The notes beneath the pieces are model-generated. The model saw only the letters and a program-made list of their open reading frames with translations. It had not been told where the DNA came from and ran no database searches. Below, in pieces: positions 48,094 to 56,627 of a stretch of DNA of 64,000 bases (the first letter of the stretch is position 1; the number at the start of each line of letters is the position of its first letter). A program made the translations under genes and the position numbers. This DNA is from Oligoflexia bacterium (GTDB lineage Bacteria > Bdellovibrionota > Bacteriovoracia > Bacteriovoracales > Bacteriovoracaceae), in NCBI GenBank assembly GCA_024229115.1, contig JAAEST010000033.1:1-64000 (forward strand), read 5' to 3'.

Positions 48094-51015
48094 TTAATTA
48101 CTTTCTTTCCAAGCATCTTTGTTATCTTTTAATGTAAAGCTGATTTCAACTCGTCTCGAGAGCTTACAATCATATGGTCCACAGTTTTTTATCGCATCTC
48201 CACGACTGGCCGGAGTTCTATTAATCGGTTGTGAAAATGACTTACCGATGGCCTGAACTTTCTTTCTAAACTGCGTTCTATGAGCAAAGTTTCCAAATGA
48301 ACGAGAGAAAATATATTTAACAATAGATCTAGCTCTATCACTAGATAGATCAAGGTTATAATTATAGGCCCGTTGGTTATTTCCATTAGGGTCTACGAAA
48401 CGCTGTCTAAAACGAGGAGAGGCGTGACCAACAATGTTGATATGATGAATTTTTGAAGAAATTGCTTTGTCTTCAAATAATTCCTCAACATAGAGAGGTA
48501 TTACTTTCTTGAGAGTTTTTTGAGCAATAGGGCTAAGCTTCGCTGAGTTTCTTTGAAAGAGAAATTGATCATCCATTCTTAAAATAACATTACCAGTTCT
48601 AGGATCTACATAAACATCAATATTGGCCTTGGCCAAGCGGTCAGCAATTTTCTTACCGAGATTCTCTCTGAAAGTATTTTGAACACTGGCTATTTTTCTT
48701 TGTGCTTTACTCACAGCTTTGAGGGCCTTGTGATTATTTGATTCAAGACTCTTAATTTTATTTTTGAGTGCAGCTATCTTTTTAATTGTATCAAGGTGAA
48801 CAGGTCTTTCAGAGTTCTTTTTCTTTAAGTCTGATAGTCTTGCATAGGCATCTCTTAATTTCTGTCCAGTCGAGTTTAATTTAGTTCTTAACTCTTTGTT
48901 TTGATTGAGTGTGTTTTCATACTCAGAGAGGGTTTTATTCATTCTCTGTGCAATATGTTTCTTTTCATTTCTAGAATCATTGAGGTTCTTATTGAGGTTA
49001 TCAATTGTTCCTTTCATATTCTCGATCTGATTACCGAGAGATGCCATTTTTATATTAAGTTGATTATTAGAAGAATCTTTATTTTGTAATTGATTATTAA
49101 GCTTGGCAATTTGGCCTTGAAGATTCTTGTTTTTTGCTTGTTCACCTTTGATCTCATTACCATACTTACTAATCGTATCCTTTAAGTTACTTATTTGATC
49201 ATTTAAAGAAAGTACTTTGTTTTGTAACTGGGCCTGGCTTTGATTTCCTGAAGCGAGCATTTTGCTTTGCTGAGCAACTTGTTGCTTAAGATTGTTAGAT
49301 TTTTGCTTTTCTTGTGAAAGATTTGATTGTAAGGAGGCAATATTTCTTTTAAGATTGTCTATTTTTCCACTGAGATTCTTGCTTTTATTGATTTCACCAG
49401 CATATCTCTTTTCTAAATCTAAGACTTGGTTTCTTAGGTTTTGCTTCTTTCTCGCTTCTTCTGTGACTTTGTCTTGAAGACCTTTCATCGCAACTTTTAA
49501 ATTATCAATTCTTTGGTTAAGTTTTGAGTTTTCACCATTTTTGCTATTGATACTTTGTTCTAACTGCTTAATTTGATTATTTAGCTGAGCTTTTTGTTGG
49601 TGTGAAGTGGCTAGTGAGTTTTTAGTGCTTTCATGCTGTCTTCTTAATTGTTCAAGATTACTTGCTAACTGAGTATTCTTATTCTGTTCTTTTAATAAAT
49701 CCGACTGATTTGAATTAAGAGTATCTTGCAGCCTTTTAACAGTCATGGCCTTATCATCAATTTGTTTTTCAAGCCCATCAATATTTTTAGTTAGGTAACT
49801 AATCTTTTCATTGAGCTGATTATTGTTCTCTAACGCATTCTTATATTGTGTTTGATATTCTTGTGTTTGAGTTTTTTGATTTTGTATATCTTTATTCAAG
49901 GCCATAAGATCTTTTTTCAATTGATTTGACTTATCGATCAATTCTTTATTCTTTTGCTCTGAAGCGATATATTCATTCTCAATGTTTTCAATCTTTTCTG
50001 AAAGAGAGCGATTGGCCAATTGAGCATCTTCAATTTTCTTCTTAAGTATCTGTTCTGAACTATTGTAATTAACTAATTTCTTTTCAAGATTCTTAACGAT
50101 TCTTTTTAAATCTTTATTTGTAAGAAGAGAGTCGGTAATTTTTTGCTTTGAAAACTCGAGCTCTTCTTTTTGTTTTGTAATGATATTCTGAGATTTATCG
50201 AGATTATTTTCGAGTTGTGTAAGTAGTTTCTTTTTCTCTTCAATACTTTCTCTTTGTTTCGCTATCTCTTGATTATATTTCGCGATAGCTTGCTGCTTTT
50301 CTTTATCTAGTTTCTGAAGAGTTTTATACTTTTCTGTTAGTTCGAGGTTTTGATTTGATTCTGCTTCTATTTCAGATTTTAAAGAAGCAATTTCTCTTTC
50401 TTTAGATTCAATTTTTTGCTTTGATTGCTGTAATTCTAAAGCCTTTTCTTCTTCTAAGATTTTTATATCAGAGGATAATCTTTCTTTTTGGACCTCAAGG
50501 TCTTCTTTAGTTTTCTTTAGCTCATCAAGATTTTCAATTTTCTCTTTTAAATTTTGATTAAGTTCACTTATTTTTTCACGGGAAAGTTCTAACTTCTTAT
50601 CTGTTTCAAGATTTCTTTCATTAAGAATCTTAACAACTGCTTCTTTCTTTTCTTGATCTTTTAGAAGGTCGTTAATTACTGACTTATGCTCTTTCATCTT
50701 TTTAGAAAAAGTATTAAGCTCCATAAGTTTTTCATTAATCATATTTTGGTAACTATCCATTTCATCAATGGACTCATTGAGTTTCTGTTTTTTCTTATTA
50801 TTTGCTTCTACAGTTTTGCTATCAATTTTACCTTTTAGTGCATCTTCCTTGGCCTGTTTTTCTTTGAGAATTTCTACTGTACTCACTCCTGAGCGTAGAA
50901 GTGCAAAGACAAACATAACTAAAAAGATAATGGCCATGGTTGTAAACATGTCAGAGTAGGAGGTCCAGACACTCCCGTCTTCTTTTGTTTCATTTGGATC
51001 TTGATCATCAAGCAC
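48094..51015 (-). CDS. Giant coiled-coil MotB/OmpA-like stator protein
   Basis: A 973-residue protein starting at GTG, with AGGA 7 bases upstream. A short cytoplasmic tail precedes a single helix, TSYSDMFTTMAIIFLVMFVF (18-37). Asp21 takes the place of the proton-carrying Asp of MotB/TolR. Residues about 45-780 are Lys/Glu/Gln/Asn/Leu-rich heptad-type coiled coil without a single proline from residue 8 to about 737. An OmpA/MotB-type peptidoglycan-binding domain follows (about 820-960) with FLFQRNSAKLS, IVGHASP, LSSDRARSIV and RRVEISF. The coil is far longer than in known MotB, TolR or ZorB. It forms an operon with the channel and the cNMP-binding gene. Confidence 0.88.
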   Translation of the reverse strand: MLDDQDPNETKEDGSVWTSYSDMFTTMAIIFLVMFVFALLRSGVSTVEILKEKQAKEDALKGKIDSKTVEANNKKKQKLNESIDEMDSYQNMINEKLMELNTFSKKMKEHKSVINDLLKDQEKKEAVVKILNERNLETDKKLELSREKISELNQNLKEKIENLDELKKTKEDLEVQKERLSSDIKILEEEKALELQQSKQKIESKEREIASLKSEIEAESNQNLELTEKYKTLQKLDKEKQQAIAKYNQEIAKQRESIEEKKKLLTQLENNLDKSQNIITKQKEELEFSKQKITDSLLTNKDLKRIVKNLEKKLVNYNSSEQILKKKIEDAQLANRSLSEKIENIENEYIASEQKNKELIDKSNQLKKDLMALNKDIQNQKTQTQEYQTQYKNALENNNQLNEKISYLTKNIDGLEKQIDDKAMTVKRLQDTLNSNQSDLLKEQNKNTQLASNLEQLRRQHESTKNSLATSHQQKAQLNNQIKQLEQSINSKNGENSKLNQRIDNLKVAMKGLQDKVTEEARKKQNLRNQVLDLEKRYAGEINKSKNLSGKIDNLKRNIASLQSNLSQEKQKSNNLKQQVAQQSKMLASGNQSQAQLQNKVLSLNDQISNLKDTISKYGNEIKGEQAKNKNLQGQIAKLNNQLQNKDSSNNQLNIKMASLGNQIENMKGTIDNLNKNLNDSRNEKKHIAQRMNKTLSEYENTLNQNKELRTKLNSTGQKLRDAYARLSDLKKKNSERPVHLDTIKKIAALKNKIKSLESNNHKALKAVSKAQRKIASVQNTFRENLGKKIADRLAKANIDVYVDPRTGNVILRMDDQFLFQRNSAKLSPIAQKTLKKVIPLYVEELFEDKAISSKIHHINIVGHASPRFRQRFVDPNGNNQRAYNYNLDLSSDRARSIVKYIFSRSFGNFAHRTQFRKKVQAIGKSFSQPINRTPASRGDAIKNCGPYDCKLSRRVEISFTLKDNKDAWKESN

Positions 51016-51133
51016 TGATTCTTCCTATTTTAAGAATGGTCATCAGGACTCTGATCGGCAGAATTAGTCGTTTGCTTGAGAATTTAAATAGAGTCTATTT
51101 GGTGGTTTTCGCTACTAAGTATTCGTAATTACA

Positions 51134-51919
51134 TTACTTAATATACCACTCGAAGTCGTAGTTAAGCTTTCCTTCATCAATGATGACTTGGTGGACTTCT
51201 TTAGTCCAAAGCTTAATTGATGGATTCCATTTGAACTTAGATTTTGCCACTTTATTCTTTGTCACATTGAATTCTTGAACTTCCTCTTTATTCTTCCAAT
51301 TAGGAGCATCAAGCTTCGCCGCTATAGTGATCATTGGTGAGTTCGCTAGTTTTGTCATACGTCCAAGATCATATTGAGAGGCAATTTTTAGCATGGATAG
51401 AACATCAGTTAGAGCACGATGAGGGAAAGGATTAATAAATCCATGCGAGTGCTCAAGCATGGCCATCGATCTTTGCTTCATTCTTCTTGGAAACTCAATG
51501 TCTGTAAGTGTATTAATCCAAGTTTTCTTAGGCATTTCCAGAGCGTATCTTTTGAAAAGTGCTTCCAGCATTGGCTCATCATAGCCTGATGAATTATGGG
51601 CCATGAGGTAATCAGCTTTTTCAATCACTTTGGCAAAGGATTCAAGAAAGCGTTTAATATCTTCTCCTTTAAGGGCCCACTTTTCTAGAATATCGTCATT
51701 AATTCCGGTAAGCTCTTCAACCTCTTGGCTAATTTTCAGACGGTCAACTTCATCAATAAGCTCTGATACCATCTTCACTGGTTGCGAGAGATTCCAATCC
51801 CAGAGAACGGCCCCTACTTCAATCACACGATCGACACTTGTATCGACGCCACTATTGACGAGGTCTTTATTGATACCCTCTAGGTCTATACCTAAGATCA
51901 GTTGCGATGAATTTGACAT
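51134..51919 (-). CDS. DEDDh-type 3'-5' exonuclease
   Basis: A 261-residue exonuclease of the DnaQ/RNase T superfamily. Exo I is LGIDLEG (Asp12, Glu14), Exo II is LMAHNSSGYDEPML (Asp near 117), and Exo III is FPHRALTDV (His near 168, Asp near 173), giving the full DEDDh set. The C-terminal 80 residues are an extra basic/aromatic domain. It may trim DNA or RNA 3' ends. GGGAG precedes the ATG. The motor operon starts 118 bases downstream on the same strand; a functional link is possible but not shown. Confidence 0.85.
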   Translation of the reverse strand: MSNSSQLILGIDLEGINKDLVNSGVDTSVDRVIEVGAVLWDWNLSQPVKMVSELIDEVDRLKISQEVEELTGINDDILEKWALKGEDIKRFLESFAKVIEKADYLMAHNSSGYDEPMLEALFKRYALEMPKKTWINTLTDIEFPRRMKQRSMAMLEHSHGFINPFPHRALTDVLSMLKIASQYDLGRMTKLANSPMITIAAKLDAPNWKNKEEVQEFNVTKNKVAKSKFKWNPSIKLWTKEVHQVIIDEGKLNYDFEWYIK

Positions 51920-52035
51920 GGAGCTCCCTTAAAAGATTTACAATAATATAATGGGAGTGCCATGGATTGCCAAGAATTGACAAACTACTGACATATTAAA
52001 GAATTCGTTTGATAATATCATTTCAGGAGGGGGCA

Positions 52036-53631
52036 ATGCGTCCATATTTTCTACTCATTCTCACAGCTGTATCCATGGCATTTGTCAGTGGGTACTTGGC
52101 ACTATTCTTACAAGGGGACCAAAAGGCCAGTGAGACTGATATTCAAGAAATTGCCGCCCTAAAACAAGTCTTCCAGAAAGAAGTGGCCCCTGAAATGGTG
52201 GTTAGTCTTACATCTATCTATTACGGAAAAGGACAACTTGAGCTATTAGATCCAACGGATATTTTGGCCTTAAGAGAAAACTCAACATCGAAAGTGAACT
52301 ACACTTCAAATAAGAGATGTTTCCAAGATTTTGGAAAGCTCTTGAGCCCAAAGAGTATTGAGAAAGTTTGGATTTGGGAGGAATATCGTTGCAATCGTCG
52401 TGACCGTCTTCCTCGTGACTTCTTTGTTGAAGGACCTTATGTCCATCCAAGTGGAAATAGTTATGCTTACCTCGCTATGAATACAGGGAGAGAAGTGTTT
52501 CAAAAAAGATTCTGGGTTGAATCTCATCTTCCTTTTTTCCATACTCTTGAGCTTTCTGATGTTCAAAATAGAATAGGAAGACTTGATGGGATTTTCCATG
52601 TTCTCGCTTCGATGAATGTGAGAGAACTAGCAAGTCTTGCTCGTGGAAGGGGAACAATTCTTGGGAATGAATACCTTATGGGTAGACTTATTTATCCAAA
52701 GATTTTTAATATTCTCGAGTATCGTGTTTATTCCCGAATTCAATTAGATAATTTTTTAAAGAAGACAGAGTTTTCTTTAACTCCACTCGTTCCAGGGAAG
52801 AGGTGTTTCTATCAAGATGGAGTTCTTTGTTGGAACTATAGTATGCGCCATCTTTTTTCGATGGCCAATAGATCGACGCTTATTCTTCTTGCAGGCTTCA
52901 TGATCATCATCATCTTCATTGTGAGGATGTTATTAACAAAACTTAAGAATCAAAAACTAGAAGATGAAAAGAGAAGATTAGCTCTCAGAGTATTGACTCA
53001 TGAATTTAGAACACCAATTACCAGTATGATGCTTTTGATGGAACAAATGGGGAAGAATTCATCCTCGCTTAGTGATGAAGTTCAAGAGATATATCTTAAT
53101 CTTTCTCGAGAAGTGTATCGAATGAAAAGGTTAACAGAAACATCAAGAAATTATTTGAAGGCCGATAATAGTAAAAGGCTTCTCGATCTTAATGTTTCAA
53201 AGATTGATGACTTGAGAGAATATGTTGATGAGTTACTCTTTTCTTTTGAAGCAGATACTGAAGAAGGGGATATCGTCATTCATACTGTTGATGAAAAACT
53301 CAGTGTTTATACTGATCCCTATTGGTTATCAATTTGTTTGAAAAATATTATTGAAAATGCCCTTCGCCACGGTAAGAAACCCGTTAATATTTATATAAAT
53401 AAGAATAATGATCGTGTTGAGCTTTCAATTGTCGATCAAGGTGTTTCTTGTTTTGAATCTCTTGATGAAATGACAGAAGAATTTGCGAAAGGACCTTCAA
53501 GTGAAGGGACTGGGCTTGGAATGAATATCGTTTATAAAGTATGCCAAGAGCTAAATATAAAATTAAGCTTTTTTAATAAACCAACAACTTTTATATTAAA
53601 GTTTCCTAAACAAGGAAGGAATAATGATTGA
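52036..53631 (+). CDS. Sensor histidine kinase
   Basis: A 531-residue membrane kinase. The ATG at 52036 is chosen for its AGGAGGGGG site 5 bases upstream. Two helices (about 4-25 and 280-302) flank a 250-residue periplasmic sensor with five or more cysteines, whose fold I do not recognise. The cytoplasmic part has a HisKA H-box LTHEFRTPITSM (phosphorylated His322), an N-box NIIENALRHG, DQGVS and GTGLGMNIV. There is no obvious HAMP domain. Its end overlaps the response regulator by 8 bases, so the two form one two-component system. Confidence 0.92.
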   Translation: MRPYFLLILTAVSMAFVSGYLALFLQGDQKASETDIQEIAALKQVFQKEVAPEMVVSLTSIYYGKGQLELLDPTDILALRENSTSKVNYTSNKRCFQDFGKLLSPKSIEKVWIWEEYRCNRRDRLPRDFFVEGPYVHPSGNSYAYLAMNTGREVFQKRFWVESHLPFFHTLELSDVQNRIGRLDGIFHVLASMNVRELASLARGRGTILGNEYLMGRLIYPKIFNILEYRVYSRIQLDNFLKKTEFSLTPLVPGKRCFYQDGVLCWNYSMRHLFSMANRSTLILLAGFMIIIIFIVRMLLTKLKNQKLEDEKRRLALRVLTHEFRTPITSMMLLMEQMGKNSSSLSDEVQEIYLNLSREVYRMKRLTETSRNYLKADNSKRLLDLNVSKIDDLREYVDELLFSFEADTEEGDIVIHTVDEKLSVYTDPYWLSICLKNIIENALRHGKKPVNIYINKNNDRVELSIVDQGVSCFESLDEMTEEFAKGPSSEGTGLGMNIVYKVCQELNIKLSFFNKPTTFILKFPKQGRNND

Positions 53632-54295
53632 GTGTATGATCGTAGAAGATGATAAGACTTTAGGGGATTCTCTAAAGAAATATTTGGAAGGCGAAGGTTA
53701 TAAAGTTAGTTGGTGCGAAAGTCTTGCAGTTGCAAAGAATGAAGACGTTAAGAAATTTGAGTTTATTATTCTTGATTGGATGCTTCCTGATGGACAAGGA
53801 ATTGATTTTCTAAGAGAGGTTCGTGGAAAGGATCAAAATATACCAGTGATTATGCTTACGGCAAGAACTGAAGTTGTGGATAAAGTATTAGGTCTTGAGA
53901 GTGGGGCCAATGATTATATTACAAAACCTTTTGAGCCAAGAGAATTAATGGCGAGAATTAGAGTTCAGTTGCGTAATAAATCGAGCTCTACAGAAGAAAG
54001 TCATGAGAAGATTACTCTAGGAGAACTTGTTATTGACGATACTCAGAGGAAAATCTATTTTGAAGGAGTTGAAAAAGAATTCACAAAGATGGAGTATGAA
54101 TTCCTTAAACTCTTAGCCGAGTCACCAAATAGGGCCTTTTCTCGTGAAGAAATTTTAAACAAAGTTTGGGGATATGAAAACTATCCATCCACTAGAACAG
54201 TAGACACTCATGTCCTTCAAATTCGTCAGAAACTTTATGATGAACTCATTGAAACAGTGAGAGGTGTAGGTTATCGCCTTAAGTGGGATTCTTAG
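53624..54295 (+). CDS. OmpR-family response regulator
   Basis: A 223-residue transcription regulator. The receiver domain (1-118) has acidic pair Glu8/Asp9/Asp10, phospho-acceptor Asp51 in ILDWMLPDG, Thr79 and Lys101 in TKPFEP. The C-terminal winged helix (about 130-222) ends TVDTHVLQIRQKL, TVRGVGYRLKW, the usual OmpR/PhoB wing. It is the partner of the upstream kinase. Targets are unknown. It abuts the convergent aminotransferase gene with no gap. Confidence 0.95.
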   Translation: MIECMIVEDDKTLGDSLKKYLEGEGYKVSWCESLAVAKNEDVKKFEFIILDWMLPDGQGIDFLREVRGKDQNIPVIMLTARTEVVDKVLGLESGANDYITKPFEPRELMARIRVQLRNKSSSTEESHEKITLGELVIDDTQRKIYFEGVEKEFTKMEYEFLKLLAESPNRAFSREEILNKVWGYENYPSTRTVDTHVLQIRQKLYDELIETVRGVGYRLKWDS

Positions 54296-55423
54296 CTAAT
54301 TAATTAGTTGATTAAGGGCCTTAATAAGAGCATCGATATCCTCTTCATTATTAAAATAATGTATTGAGGCCCGCAAACTTGTTCTTCTCTTATTGATATA
54401 AACATTTTCTTCTTTTAGTTTCTCAACGATTAACTCAGAACACATTGTTGGATGTTGAAAATTTATGATTCCTGTTTTCTGATCTTCATCTCGATTAGAG
54501 ATGATATCAAAATCTAGTTCCTTTAACTTAGAGTGTAGTAAATCACTAAGCTCGATTATACGAGCAGAGATATTTTCAATCCCAACTTGATTAACAACTT
54601 TCATCGCCTGAACAAGCATCGCAATCATCACAAAGGGCAATGTACCTGTTTGAGCGGCATTAACTTCTTCTCTTAAGTCAGGGTCATTATTTAATAGGAG
54701 CCAAGGCTCCTTGACTGAGGTCCATCCTACGAAAGGGAGATCGCTTGCTTTAAAGTTCTCAGGATTAATGTAAAGAACGGCACAGCCTAACCCTGCCCCT
54801 AACCACTTATGTGTACTTGCACTATAACCAAAACATTTGACCTTACTAAGGTCTAAATCAAAAGCACCAATACTCTGAGTTCCATTAATAATTAAAGGAA
54901 CATCAAGCTCTTGGCATTTCTTTGAGATTTCAAGAAGAGGAGCACGTTGTCCTGATTGAAATTGAACATGAGAAATAATAACTGCGGCATGTTCTTTATT
55001 GATTTTTCCGATAAATTCCTCAAAATCAATAATGTCTTTTTTCGTCTCAACTTCATCAATTTCAAAACCTTGGTGGAGGTAAGGGAGAAGAGAAGATGGG
55101 AACTCGACTTTTGAGGCGAGAACCTTTCTTTTTGATGAGTACTTTTTTAGAAGTGATGCCAAGATCCCCATATTGTGACCAGTATTGGCCGTTATGGTTA
55201 CAGACTCTCGAGGGACATTAAGAAATGCTGAGACAGTATCATGAGACTGCACAACAAGCTCAAAATATCTTTCCTCTAAGAGAGCGGCGTGAAGAGAAAT
55301 ATCATTTAACCACTTTTGTCCTTCTTCAATGACTGACTTATGTTGTCCAGCGATGGATGCATTCATTAAATAAGTCTTATCTTGAGTAATAGGGAAGTTT
55401 TGTCTTATTTCTTTCCAGTTCAT
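54296..55423 (-). CDS. Class V aminotransferase-fold PLP enzyme
   Basis: A 375-residue PLP enzyme of the cysteine-desulfurase/isopenicillin-epimerase type. Visible are TANTGHNMG (cofactor phosphate loop), VQFQSGQRAP, NGTQSIGAFDLDL (Asp that holds the pyridine nitrogen) and STHKWLGAGLG with the Schiff-base Lys. The IscS active-site Cys loop is not evident. It may be a desulfurase-like, kynureninase-like or epimerase-like enzyme; the substrate is open. It is divergent from the rRNA methyltransferase gene, with the 5' ends close together. Confidence 0.85.
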   Translation of the reverse strand: MNWKEIRQNFPITQDKTYLMNASIAGQHKSVIEEGQKWLNDISLHAALLEERYFELVVQSHDTVSAFLNVPRESVTITANTGHNMGILASLLKKYSSKRKVLASKVEFPSSLLPYLHQGFEIDEVETKKDIIDFEEFIGKINKEHAAVIISHVQFQSGQRAPLLEISKKCQELDVPLIINGTQSIGAFDLDLSKVKCFGYSASTHKWLGAGLGCAVLYINPENFKASDLPFVGWTSVKEPWLLLNNDPDLREEVNAAQTGTLPFVMIAMLVQAMKVVNQVGIENISARIIELSDLLHSKLKELDFDIISNRDEDQKTGIINFQHPTMCSELIVEKLKEENVYINKRRTSLRASIHYFNNEEDIDALIKALNQLIN

Positions 55424-55466
55424 GAGAGTTCCTTTAATCTACTATAAATGCATTATAGGTGGTTCT

Positions 55467-56627
55467 ATGCGCTCTATCAATCTGAATAATAAAGCGAAAT
55501 TATTTCAAAATTCTTATTATGAAAAAGAAATCTTAGATAAGGTGAACTCATTTCGTCCTGGTGAATGGGTTATCATTCAAAAAGAAAAGAGTAAGGCCAT
55601 AGGGTTTATCAATCCTCTTGTTCAACACGGACCTTGCTTGAGAGTTATTGAGTGGAAGAGTGAAGTAAATGTAGAAAATGAAAAAGAGTTACTTTTTGAA
55701 AAGCTGAATCAAGCGATTCAGAAAAGACAGAGGATAAGAAGTCTGCAGGAAGGTAGTCGGCTTTGTTACGGAGACAGTGACCAACTTCCTGGTTTAATTA
55801 TAGATGAATATGTGAACTTAGTTATTGTTCAGATTAATACTGCAGGAATTGATACTTATAGAGAGGATATAAAATCATATATTAGTGATAAATTAGGGAA
55901 AGAGGTTGCTCTCTTAGATAATGAAAAATATCGAAGTTCTGAGTCTTTACCAATGTATGAGACACAAGAACTTCCTTCCTCAATTCAAATCAAAGAGAAT
56001 GGGCTCAGTTTTGAAATTGATTCTCAAGTTCTTCAAAAGATAGGCTACTATTATGATCATCGAATGAATAGAGATAAGCTCTATCGATCTTTATCAGATA
56101 ATATTGGGAAAATCGAAAGAGGAGTTGATCTCTTTTCCTATATTGGGTCTTGGGGACTCAATGCTCTTAAAGCTGGAGTTGATAATCTTACGTTTGTCGA
56201 TCAAGGAAATTTTGAAAAAGAAATTGCTAAAAATCTTGAGTTGAATAACTTTGAAGGTAGAGGAGAATTTGTGAGAGCTGATGTCTTTGATTGGCTTAAG
56301 AGTGAAGCTCCCGAAAGCTTCGATCTTGTTATAAGTGATCCACCAGCTTTTAAAAAGTCTTCTAAAAATAAAAATAATGCCCTTATTGGTTATGAAAAAC
56401 TTCATCGCTTTTGTTTAGATATTGTGAAACCCCAAGGCTTTCTAGTGAGTGCTAGCTGTACTCAAGATATTTCTCTTGAGGAATTAGATAAGAGCGTTCA
56501 TATGGCGAATAAGAAACGAAGAGGACTCTCTCTAGTCGACTGTGGCTTTCAAGGACCTGATCATCCAATGAGTGGATTTAAAGATAAATCTTTCTATATC
56601 AAATATTTGTTATATCGAGTTGATTAA
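55467..56627 (+). CDS. RlmI/RlmK-like class I SAM-dependent rRNA methyltransferase
   Basis: A 386-residue protein. The start at 55467 has AGGTGG 4 bases upstream, and an earlier ATG overlaps the aminotransferase 5' end. A PUA-like N-terminal domain (1-75) is followed by an EEHEH-like segment and a Rossmann domain with VDLFSYIGSWGLNALKAG (SAM motif), FVDQG, and SDPPAFKKS (catalytic motif IV). The C-terminal CGFQGPDHPM block is typical of the RlmI family, which makes m5C in 23S rRNA. The precise target base is not certain. Confidence 0.88.
   Translation: MRSINLNNKAKLFQNSYYEKEILDKVNSFRPGEWVIIQKEKSKAIGFINPLVQHGPCLRVIEWKSEVNVENEKELLFEKLNQAIQKRQRIRSLQEGSRLCYGDSDQLPGLIIDEYVNLVIVQINTAGIDTYREDIKSYISDKLGKEVALLDNEKYRSSESLPMYETQELPSSIQIKENGLSFEIDSQVLQKIGYYYDHRMNRDKLYRSLSDNIGKIERGVDLFSYIGSWGLNALKAGVDNLTFVDQGNFEKEIAKNLELNNFEGRGEFVRADVFDWLKSEAPESFDLVISDPPAFKKSSKNKNNALIGYEKLHRFCLDIVKPQGFLVSASCTQDISLEELDKSVHMANKKRRGLSLVDCGFQGPDHPMSGFKDKSFYIKYLLYRVD

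Noticed and set aside
48094-51015. Coiled-coil gene as a sequencing artefact or as an internal DNA tandem repeat.
   Set aside because: The heptad-type pattern is at protein level only; no DNA repeat unit is apparent, the frame is open for 973 codons, and both ends carry recognisable functional domains.
47151-51015. Calling the gene pair a Zorya system outright.
   Set aside because: The channel protein is ZorA-like, but ZorC, ZorD or ZorE are absent and the long domain is on the stator partner rather than the channel subunit.
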